DNA of 64,000 bases from Corynebacterium urealyticum DSM 7109. Lineage in GTDB: Bacteria > Actinomycetota > Actinomycetes > Mycobacteriales > Mycobacteriaceae. Made by a program: the position numbers and the translations under genes. Positions 45,530 through 52,444 of the stretch are shown piece after piece. Every line of letters begins with the position of its first letter. Positions within the stretch are counted from its first letter, which is position 1. The notes under the pieces were generated by a model. It was not told where the DNA came from. It ran no database searches and saw nothing but the letters and a program-made list of their open reading frames with translations. The stretch is from assembly GCF_000069945.1 (NCBI RefSeq), contig NC_010545.1, forward strand, positions 1,488,001 through 1,552,000. The letters run 5' to 3'.

Positions 45530-45996
45530 GAGTGTCGAGGCGGCCTCTAAGCCGGATTCTGTCTGATGCCACCCACGAGGGGTGGCACGAGGTGACCATC
45601 CATCTGGACGCACCATTGCTGGGCGCCTCAAGCAGTCCACCTGTCCTTCATCGGGCGAGCAGCCCTCAGACAACGCCGCCCGCCCCGCCCTGCGACGGGC
45701 GGGGCCGTGCGGCTCCTTGACCTTGCTCCCAGTGGGGTTTACCTAGCCGCGACAGTCGCCTGCCACGCTGGTGCGCTCTTACCGCACCCTTTCACCCTCA
45801 CCCGCCGCACACCGCGAAAAACGGTGGGCGGGCGGTCTACTTTCTGTTGCACTTGCCCGCAGGTCACCCTGGGTTGCCGTTAGCAACCACTGTGCTCTGT
45901 GGAGTCCGGACTTTCCTCGACACGGGGCCTGACCCGCCGGCATAACACCGGCCGGTGGTTCCACCGCGCCGCAGCCACCCGGCCGCCTCGACAAGC
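45530..45996 (-). ncRNA. rnpB: RNase P RNA, bacterial type A
   Basis: Catalytic RNA of RNase P. The P1 helix is explicit: GTCGAGGCGGCC at the 5' end (45992-45981 on the minus strand) pairs perfectly with GGCCGCCTCGAC at the 3' end (45545-45534). The universal core is present: GAGGAAAGTCCGGACTCC near the 5' end, the ACAGAAAGTA segment, GGGTGAAAGGGTGCGGTAAGAG and the 3' segment AATCCGGCTTA. About 460 nt, with a GC-rich P12-like stem near 45690. Open frames in this stretch are spurious. Exact ends are set from P1, with a few nt uncertain. Confidence 0.97.
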
Positions 45997-46018
45997 CTTA
46001 AGTCTAACCCCCAGGCCG

Positions 46019-47326
46019 CTAGCCGAGGTAATGAGATTCGTTGACCAAGCGGACCACGCCCGCCCCGTTCGGCAGGAAATCCGCGACCGAGAGGCTGGCC
46101 ACGTCCAGGTGCAGGCTGCGGTAGATCTCCCCGCCGGTGCCTAGCGCCCGACGCAGCACCGACTTGATCGGCATCATGTGGGTGACCACCAGCACCGTCT
46201 TGCCCGGATACTCGGCGATCACGCGATCCACGAACTCGGACACCCTCCGGTAGACCTGCTCCGGGGACTCCCCGCCGTGGGGCGCGGCCGTGGCGTAGTT
46301 GAAGCACTCCCGGTGAGCCTCCGGGTGGTCCGCCTGGATCTCGACGAAGCGGCGGCCCTCCCAGGCGCCGAAGTCCATCTCGATGATGGCCTCGTCCGTC
46401 GTGATCGCGTCCTTGCCCATGCCCAACGCCTCAGCGGCGGCCCGTGCGGTCTCCTGACAGCGGCCCAACGGCGAGCTCAGGATGACGTCGACGTCGCCGC
46501 GCTCGCTGATGTGGCGGGCGGCGTGCGCGATCTGCTTCTTGCCCAGGTCGGTGAGCTCCGGGTTACCGCGGCCGGAGTATTTGCCGTCGCGGTTGAGCTC
46601 GGTCTGGCCGTGGCGCAGCAGAAGGAGGGTCGTCGGCTCGGTCTTGCCCATCCACGCGGTGGGTGAGACCCCAGCAGGCTGAGGCTCCTCGTCCTCGCGT
46701 TGCGTTTCTGCCGTGTTTTTCTTTGCGGTGGTTGTCGCCGCGGTGTTTGTTTGTGCGGGCTCCTCCCGCTTGGCTCCGGCAGCGGCATCCTCCGCGGGTT
46801 GGTCGAGGTCGAAGAGCATGTCCGCGCCCTCCGCATCGCCGGCCGGCGATGCGGCGGCAGCAGACCCGGCCGCAACCAGCTCCTCGTCGATCCACTGGCC
46901 GCCCTCGCGCTCATCCATCGCACGGTTGGCCAGCTCATCGGCGCGTGCATTCTGGGCACGCGGCACCCAGGTGTAGCTCACCTGCGCGAGTTGACCCTCG
47001 ATGCGCTTGACCTCCTGGGCCAATGGCTTCATGTCCGGGTGCTTGATCTTCCACCGGCCGGACATCTGCTCCACAACGAGCTTGGAGTCCATGCGCACAT
47101 CCACGCTTAAGCTCCCCGGCTTCACGCCCTGTTGCTCGGCGATCTCCACCGCCAAGTTCAGGCCGTTGATCAGCCCCTGGTATTCGGCGACGTTATTGGT
47201 GGCGTGCTTGATGAACTGCCACACACAGCCGACCTCCGCCCCCGCGGCGTCCTTCACCGACGAGCCGGTACCCGCCGGCCCCGGATTGCCGCGCGAACCG
47301 CCATCGCATTCCACGCTCAAGCGCAT
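46019..47326 (-). CDS. Bifunctional RNase H / histidine phosphatase (Rv2228c type)
   Basis: Fusion of an N-terminal RNase HI domain and a C-terminal phosphoglycerate-mutase-like (acid phosphatase, CobC-like) domain. RNase H: VECDGGSRGNPGPAG (catalytic Asp), AEYQGLI (Glu), DSKLVVEQM and ADELAN. Linker: Ala/Thr/Lys-rich, about 155-230. Phosphatase: LLLRHGQTELN, SSPLGRCQETA and VTHMMPIKSVLRR. ATG 47326 gives 435 residues. The mycobacterial homologue Rv2228c has the same build with both activities shown. Gene order next to nif3 is kept, but the zinc-ribbon gene usually between them is not found. Confidence 0.93.
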   Translation of the reverse strand: MRLSVECDGGSRGNPGPAGTGSSVKDAAGAEVGCVWQFIKHATNNVAEYQGLINGLNLAVEIAEQQGVKPGSLSVDVRMDSKLVVEQMSGRWKIKHPDMKPLAQEVKRIEGQLAQVSYTWVPRAQNARADELANRAMDEREGGQWIDEELVAAGSAAAASPAGDAEGADMLFDLDQPAEDAAAGAKREEPAQTNTAATTTAKKNTAETQREDEEPQPAGVSPTAWMGKTEPTTLLLLRHGQTELNRDGKYSGRGNPELTDLGKKQIAHAARHISERGDVDVILSSPLGRCQETARAAAEALGMGKDAITTDEAIIEMDFGAWEGRRFVEIQADHPEAHRECFNYATAAPHGGESPEQVYRRVSEFVDRVIAEYPGKTVLVVTHMMPIKSVLRRALGTGGEIYRSLHLDVASLSVADFLPNGAGVVRLVNESHYLG

Positions 47327-47428
47327 GTTGCCTCCCATATCTTCCGCTGCCTTGCCTTTTCTACTCCACCACTAACCTTGAGCCGCTACTCACCGCCGCA
47401 CCGCTGATACGCGGGGCGCGCCAGTCTC

Positions 47429-48622
47429 CTAACGGCGTTGCTCGAAGCCACCCGTGCTGGCCTCGTGCAGCGTCCACGGGTCCGTGCGTTGCTCCAGCAC
47501 CTCGGTATCCACGCCCAGCTTCTGGCCCACCAGTGCGGCCGCCGCCGCGCACCACGGGTACTCGCTGGCCCAGTGTGCGGTATCGATCACCGGGCAGCCC
47601 CCGGCGCGCAGGTGCTCGTCCACCGGGTGGTGGCGCAGATCGGAGGTGACGAAGCAGTCCACGTCCATGCGCGCGATCGTGCCCAGGAAGCTATCGCCCG
47701 CCCCGCTGGCCACCGCGACCGTGCGGATCATCTTCTCCGGGTCGCCGGCCGCGCGGACTCCCCACACCGTCGACGGCAGCCGGTCGGCCACCCGCTGGGT
47801 GAACTGGCGCAGCGTCATCGGTTCGTCGAGCTCGCCGACCCGGCCGATGCCCAAGCCGTGCTCCCCCAGGTCCCCGGCGTGGCTCTCCACCACGTCATAG
47901 GCAACCTCCTCGTAGGGGTGGGCGCGCAGCAGAGCCGCCCGCACCTTCTCCCGCAGGTGGCCCGGCGCGATGAATTCGACGCGCAGCTCGTCCACCCGCT
48001 CCAGCTCGCCGCGGGACCCGATGTGTGGGTTCGCCGCATCGCCTGGGCGGAACTGCCCGTTGACGCGGAATTCGAAGGAGGCCTCCGAATAGTCCCCGTC
48101 CACGCCCGCGCCGGCGTCGAAAATTGCCTGCTTCACTGCCTCCGCGGAATCGACCGGGACCGTGAAGCCCCACTTGTCGATCGGGTTCGGGATCGGGCGC
48201 AGCGGGCGACCCGCGCGCACCCCGAGCAGCTCCGCCAACACATCGTTGACACCAGGGCGCGCCGAATCGGCGTTCGTGTGCGCGGCGAAGAGGGCGACCC
48301 GGTTGCGGATCAGCTTGTGCACGATCCGGCCCTTCGGGTGATCCGCCGGCACCCCGGTGGCCCCGCGCAGCAGCAGCGGGTGGTGGACCACCAGCATGTC
48401 CGCGCCCGATTCGATCGCAGCATCCACGACCTCGTCGGTGCAGTCCAGCGCGAAGGCCACCTTGGCCACGGGCTCGGCGCGGTCTCCGCAGATCAGACCA
48501 ACCGCGTCCCAGGACTCCGCCAGTTTCGGCGGGTAGGCCTCCTCCAGGCAGGCGACAACCTGGCCCACCGTCAGCTGCGCAGCATCCGAGGTGGTCTGGG
48601 GGGTACTCGCGGTGGTCGTCAC
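47429..48622 (-). CDS. Nif3-like dinuclear metal centre hexameric protein
   Basis: Long (397 aa) member of the NIF3/YqfO family, formerly annotated as GTP cyclohydrolase 1 type 2. Metal ligands are the VHHPLL segment, AHTNAD and, near the C-terminus, the HWASEYP region. The middle insertion is a PII-like (YqfO) domain that explains the length. GTG 48622 has AAGGAG about 11 nt upstream. The family is widespread but its reaction is uncertain. Confidence 0.92.
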   Translation of the reverse strand: MTTTASTPQTTSDAAQLTVGQVVACLEEAYPPKLAESWDAVGLICGDRAEPVAKVAFALDCTDEVVDAAIESGADMLVVHHPLLLRGATGVPADHPKGRIVHKLIRNRVALFAAHTNADSARPGVNDVLAELLGVRAGRPLRPIPNPIDKWGFTVPVDSAEAVKQAIFDAGAGVDGDYSEASFEFRVNGQFRPGDAANPHIGSRGELERVDELRVEFIAPGHLREKVRAALLRAHPYEEVAYDVVESHAGDLGEHGLGIGRVGELDEPMTLRQFTQRVADRLPSTVWGVRAAGDPEKMIRTVAVASGAGDSFLGTIARMDVDCFVTSDLRHHPVDEHLRAGGCPVIDTAHWASEYPWCAAAAALVGQKLGVDTEVLEQRTDPWTLHEASTGGFEQRR

Positions 48623-48799
48623 GCGGGATCACGCTCCTTGGTGGCTTGAGTGACCCGGGCCGGGCGGCCCGGAATTGTTTTCCACTGTATCCCGTCCGAA
48701 CCCCCGCTGTATCCGGTCTGCTCCCCCACCCGATCCACCCACCGCCCCACCGCGCCGGGACATTCTCCCACCGCTCGCCCCGCACCAGGAACACCGAGC

Positions 48800-48856
48800 T
48801 GGCACAGCGGTCACGCTGCGATGGCACAGTGACCACACTGCAATGGCACAGTGGAG
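48800..48856. repeat. 22-bp tandem repeat before the HAD gene
   Basis: TGGCACAG recurs at 48800, 48822 and 48844 (22-bp period; the second unit is a close variant of the first, the third is partial and runs into the GGAGG ribosome site). Two helical turns spacing in a promoter region suggests a possible regulator-binding array. Confidence 0.7.
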
Positions 48857-48859
48857 GGC

Positions 48860-49513
48860 ATGAGAAAGATCCTGCTTATCGACGTCGACGGCACCCTCAT
48901 CGACTCCTACCCCGGCATCCGCGCCTCCTTCATCCACGCACTGAGCACCCACGGGTACGCCATCCCGGACGAGGATTTCCTCCACGGGCTGCCCGGTCCC
49001 CCGATGCGGGACTCCATCGCCGCTGCGGGCGTCCCTGCCGAGCAGGTCGAGACGGTCATGGCCGATTACAGCAAGCACCAGTCCAGCGGCGGCTGGCTGG
49101 ATTCCGCCCTCTTCCCCGGCATCCCGGATCTCCTGACCGAGTGGCGGGAGGCGGGCCACATCCTGGCCACCGCGACGTCCAAGTCCTACACCGGTGCCCT
49201 TCGTGCCCTGACGCACTTCGGGCTGCTGGAGTACTTCGACTACCTCGGAACCGCCGAAGATGACGGCGGACCGCGACAGCACAAGGAGGACGTCGTCGCC
49301 TACGTCATGGGACTCATCAACGCCGAACACGAAACGGAGCCCTCCCAGTTCCTGATGATCGGCGACCGCAAACACGACGCACAGGGAGCAAAGAGCCAGG
49401 GGATAGATTGCGTGCTGGTGAACTGGGGTTATGGTAGTCAGCAAGAGTTGGCCCAGGTCCCCCTGATTGCCAACACCCCGGAAGAGCTCAAAAGCATCGT
49501 TGAGCAGCGCTGA
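48860..49513 (+). CDS. HAD-family hydrolase (phosphoglycolate phosphatase-like)
   Basis: Haloacid dehalogenase phosphatase of 217 residues: motif I DVDGTLIDS (nucleophile Asp), motif II TATSKS, motif III lysine in the QHKED region and motif IV GDRKHD. The ATG at 48860 follows GGAGG. It is immediately upstream of a low-Mr tyrosine phosphatase gene; in M. tuberculosis the same position holds PtkA, a HAD protein reported to phosphorylate the neighbouring PtpA. Similar pairing here is inference only; classic phosphatase chemistry is equally likely. Confidence 0.9.
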   Translation: MRKILLIDVDGTLIDSYPGIRASFIHALSTHGYAIPDEDFLHGLPGPPMRDSIAAAGVPAEQVETVMADYSKHQSSGGWLDSALFPGIPDLLTEWREAGHILATATSKSYTGALRALTHFGLLEYFDYLGTAEDDGGPRQHKEDVVAYVMGLINAEHETEPSQFLMIGDRKHDAQGAKSQGIDCVLVNWGYGSQQELAQVPLIANTPEELKSIVEQR

Positions 49514-49598
49514 AGCTCGTGACACGCGCGGCGAGAATCCGCCGCCATGAACCTGCTGAGCGAGCAGCTCCACGAACCGAGAAGCACCAAAGGAAGCT

Positions 49599-50123
49599 AT
49601 GCCTGACCCTGACGCGCCCCACCCGTTGTCCCTGATCACCGTCGTGTGCACCGGCAACATCTGCCGTTCCCCGATGGGAGAAATCATGCTGGCGGACGCG
49701 CTGGCGAAGAGCGGCGACCCCCGCCTGCAGAACGTCACCGTGAATTCCTGCGGCCTGGGCGATTGGCATGTCGGGGACGGCGCGGACCCGCGGGCAGTCA
49801 AGCAGCTGGCCGATCAGGGCTACGATGGTGCCGAGCACGTCGCTGCGACCTTCGGGCCGGAACACGAGGCCGCGGATATCTTCCTCGCGATGGATAAGGG
49901 GCATGTCACGGGTCTGAAGCGCCAGGGGGTGGATCCGCACAAGATCCACCTCTACCGGGCCTTCGATCCCGCGAGCGTGACCGTGGATCGCCCGCACCCC
50001 GAAGTCGCGGACCCCTACTACGGCACCGAAGCAGACTTCGCGAGCGCCGCCGAGGAAATCGAGGCCGCCGTGCCGGGCATCATCGAGTTCATCGAGTCGA
50101 TCCTCGACGAGCAGGAGAACTAG
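49599..50123 (+). CDS. Low-molecular-weight protein tyrosine phosphatase (PtpA-like)
   Basis: Cysteine phosphatase acting on phosphotyrosine proteins. The P-loop is VVCTGNICRSPM (Cys17 to Arg23), and the DPYYG loop (138-142) carries the general-acid aspartate followed by the Tyr pair that is phosphorylated in mycobacterial PtpA. There is no signal peptide, so a cytosolic or non-classically secreted protein. ATG 49599 is preceded by AAAGGAAG. Length 174 is normal; the first ten residues are Pro/Asp-rich. Confidence 0.94.
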   Translation: MPDPDAPHPLSLITVVCTGNICRSPMGEIMLADALAKSGDPRLQNVTVNSCGLGDWHVGDGADPRAVKQLADQGYDGAEHVAATFGPEHEAADIFLAMDKGHVTGLKRQGVDPHKIHLYRAFDPASVTVDRPHPEVADPYYGTEADFASAAEEIEAAVPGIIEFIESILDEQEN

Positions 50124-50156
50124 CGGGGCTTCAGGACGTCGCGGAACACGCGGTGA

Positions 50157-50265
50157 GCTAGAAACGGTCGCCGTCTCCCGGCTGATTCCAGCCGAAGCCG
50201 CGGCGCTGTGTTGCTAGAAACGCTCGCCGTCTCCCGGCTGGTTCCAGCCGAAGCCGCGTCGTTTG
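50157..50265. repeat. 56-bp direct duplication covering the SURF1 C-terminal codons
   Basis: Two copies starting at 50157 and 50213, differing at only a few bases. The second (50213-50265) encodes the actual SURF1 end, RRGFGWNQPGDGERF-stop; the first lies beyond the stop and would encode the same peptide with D in place of E, also with a stop. Because the period is 56, not a multiple of 3, readthrough would not stay in frame. Confidence 0.9.
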
Positions 50266-51296
50266 GCCGCCTTGCCGTAACGGGCGGCCATCGCGTCCTC
50301 TTGGCGTTGTGCCTCCTGGCGCTGTGTCTCCCGCGACGGTTCGGTGAGGACGTCGCCCGCTACCGCGTTGGCGCCCGTAGCCTGCTCGGTGCCGGTGCCC
50401 GCAGCACCGACTGCCGCCTTCTCCCCCTCGTTCGAGACCGCGCCCGCAGCAGCGCCCGCCGTGGCCAGCTGCTCGTTTTCCAGCTGCTCGCGGCGGCGCT
50501 CCTTGATCTCCGACCAGATAAACCACCCCAGCAGGATCGGAGCGATGATGCCGAAGGCGATCCACTGGATGCCATAGGAAAGATATGGGCCGGACTCGAT
50601 CTTGGGCAGCGGAATCGGGTGTGGCGCGACCCCTGCGTCCCCGGCGCGATCAGTGATGGCCTCGGTGGACTGCTCGTCGAGCTGCACGTAGTCGTGCGCC
50701 AGCGTCAAGCCCGTCGCCGCGCCGATCTGCTCGGCGTTCACGCGGGTGGTCTGCTTAGCACCCTCCGCGTCGATCACCCCGCGGTCGTTCTTTCCCTCCC
50801 CGAGCCGGACGTAGCCGGTCAGCTCCATCTCCCCTGCCGGGGCCTTCGCGATCAGTTCCGGGCGATTATCCCCACTCTCCGCGGGCACCCACCCGCGGTT
50901 GACTAGCACCGTGGTGCCGTCCGTGGTCTCGAATGGTGTGATGACCTGGTAGGCGGGCGCGGATTCCACGGGGCGGTTGCGCAGCAGCACCTCCTGCTGC
51001 GGCAGCAGCTTGCCCTGCAGGGTGACGTGGCGCCACTCCTGCGCCTCCTCCACCGGCTTCGCAGGCTCGGCCGGGAGCACCTCCGAGACGGGCACGGGGG
51101 CCTGCTCCATCGCGGCCTTGAGCCGATCGTTGAACTCCGTGCGCTTGGTGTTCTTCCCCAGCTGCCAGGGCGCCAGGGTGTTGAAGGCGAAATAGGTGAA
51201 CAGCAGCACGAAAACAGCCGAGAGGATCCAGCCCGGCGTCAAAAAAGCCCGAAAGCCGCGCTTCTGCTCCTGGCCGCGCTGTGGATCGACCGCCAT
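50214..51296 (-). CDS. SURF1-family cytochrome oxidase biogenesis protein
   Basis: Membrane protein of 360 residues that helps assemble the aa3-type cytochrome oxidase. Topology fits SURF1: one N-terminal helix (FLTPGWILSAVFVLLFTYFAF), a large external domain with RPVESAPAYQVITPFETTDG and VLVNRGWVPAE, a second helix near the C-terminus (YLSYGIQWIAFGIIAPILLGWF), then a long cytosolic Ala/Glu-rich tail. ATG 51296. The C-terminal coding end is duplicated downstream. Rv2235 occupies the same place in mycobacteria. Confidence 0.93.
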   Translation of the reverse strand: MAVDPQRGQEQKRGFRAFLTPGWILSAVFVLLFTYFAFNTLAPWQLGKNTKRTEFNDRLKAAMEQAPVPVSEVLPAEPAKPVEEAQEWRHVTLQGKLLPQQEVLLRNRPVESAPAYQVITPFETTDGTTVLVNRGWVPAESGDNRPELIAKAPAGEMELTGYVRLGEGKNDRGVIDAEGAKQTTRVNAEQIGAATGLTLAHDYVQLDEQSTEAITDRAGDAGVAPHPIPLPKIESGPYLSYGIQWIAFGIIAPILLGWFIWSEIKERRREQLENEQLATAGAAAGAVSNEGEKAAVGAAGTGTEQATGANAVAGDVLTEPSRETQRQEAQRQEDAMAARYGKAAKRRGFGWNQPGDGERF

Positions 51297-51521
51297 CGTT
51301 CATTCCTCCCGTCGGGCCTGCCTGGTGCTGTCAGGAACCCGCTATCCAAGGACTCCCTTTACGAGAACCTACTCTAGCCCGCCCTCCCCGACGCTCAAGA
51401 ACCCACGGACGCCGCGCCACTGCAGCCAATGCACAGGCTCACCCGAGGATGTCCCGACGACCCCCACGGTGCTGCGGCTTTCCAGGCACTAACCCCACGC
51501 AACAGCGTCACATGTGCGTGA

Positions 51522-51563
51522 AATAAAAAGAAACCCTCACGAACCTACTGTTCGCTAGGGTTT
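51522..51563 (-). terminator. Terminator of tRNA-Val
   Basis: On the minus strand AAACCCTAGCGAAC pairs with GTTCGTGAGGGTTT around a short loop, followed by CTTTTTATTT, starting 7 nt after the tRNA 3' end. Confidence 0.8.
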
Positions 51564-51570
51564 GACTCGG

Positions 51571-51643
51571 TGCGCTCTGACGGGTTCGAACCGCCGACCT
51601 ACTGGGTGTAAACCAGTTGCTCTTCCAGCTGAGCTAAGAGCGC
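51571..51643 (-). tRNA. tRNA-Val(TAC)
   Basis: 73-nt cloverleaf: acceptor GCGCTCT/AGAGCGC, D arm with GCTCAGCTGGAAGAGC, anticodon stem ACTGG/CCAGT around TTTACAC (anticodon TAC), T loop TTCGAAC. CCA is not fully encoded. A terminator follows. Confidence 0.95.
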
Positions 51644-51697
51644 GCAACAGCTAGAGAGATTAGCCCAGCCATCCCGGCGGGGCAAATAGGCCCAGGG

Positions 51698-52141
51698 CTA
51701 ACGCTTCGCGCCGCGCGCGACCAGGCACGCAGCCTGCCAATCCCCCAGACGCTCCGAACCGGTCTGAACCATGCCACCCAGCTGCGCGGACTCCGCGACC
51801 TCACCCGGCTGAATAGAGTTCTTCAGGCCTGGCGCCGGGGTCAGCACCCAGACGCGACCGTCCTCACTCAGGGAACGGTTGGCGTCCATCAGCCCGTCGA
51901 CCAGGTCGCCGTCCTCCTCGCGCCACCACAACAGCACCACGTCAACGAGCTCGTCGGTATCCGGGCCCAGCAATTCCTCGCCGATTGCGTCCTCGAGGGC
52001 CTCGCTGATCGAGGAATCGCAGTCCTCATCCCAGCCGAGCTCCTGAATGATCGTGCCGCTGGAGACCTCCAGCAGCTCTGCGCAATTCAGTCCCTCCGAG
52101 CCTTTCTCGTCGCGGACTGGGTCGCTGGGAGTGTTACCCAC
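51698..52141 (-). CDS. DUF3052 family protein
   Basis: Acidic cytosolic protein of 147 residues conserved next to aceE in actinobacteria (Rv2239c in the mycobacterial order as I recall it). Conserved phrases are IQELGWDEDCD, VDVVLLWWREEDGDLVD and GRVWVLTPAPG. The first eighteen residues are poorly conserved, so a later start is possible. No enzymatic motif is visible. It is transcribed away from aceE. Confidence 0.88.
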   Translation of the reverse strand: MGNTPSDPVRDEKGSEGLNCAELLEVSSGTIIQELGWDEDCDSSISEALEDAIGEELLGPDTDELVDVVLLWWREEDGDLVDGLMDANRSLSEDGRVWVLTPAPGLKNSIQPGEVAESAQLGGMVQTGSERLGDWQAACLVARGAKR

Positions 52142-52444
52142 TGTTGTGAAAAACCTTTCTGGTGTAGCTCAAGACCAGCTCCTTGCTGATCATCTAATGT
52201 GACCCAAGCTAACACAGCAGACCTTAAGGTGGGACACATTTTTCACGATTCTCCCCGCCCATCTTCCCCTCCTCGCGGATAAAGCTCCGCCACGTTGCCT
52301 GCGGCACTCCGCGCCCACTCATCGCCAGCGCCATGCCAGTACCGTGCCCGTACCGCGCCAAGCCACCTATCACGCCCTCCCACCACCGACCCTGAATACG
52401 TAGGCTGGGGAGGAAGAACAACCCCTTGAGTGAGGAGGCACACC
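52142..52444. other. Divergent intergenic region upstream of aceE
   Basis: About 300 bp with the promoters of DUF3052 and aceE. A strong ribosome site GAGGAGG precedes the aceE ATG. I see no clear GlxR or other operator match and no gene. Confidence 0.5.

Noticed and set aside
45532..45994. Small frames on both strands in the rnpB region
   Set aside because: The region is accounted for by RNase P RNA with a perfect P1 helix and conserved core.
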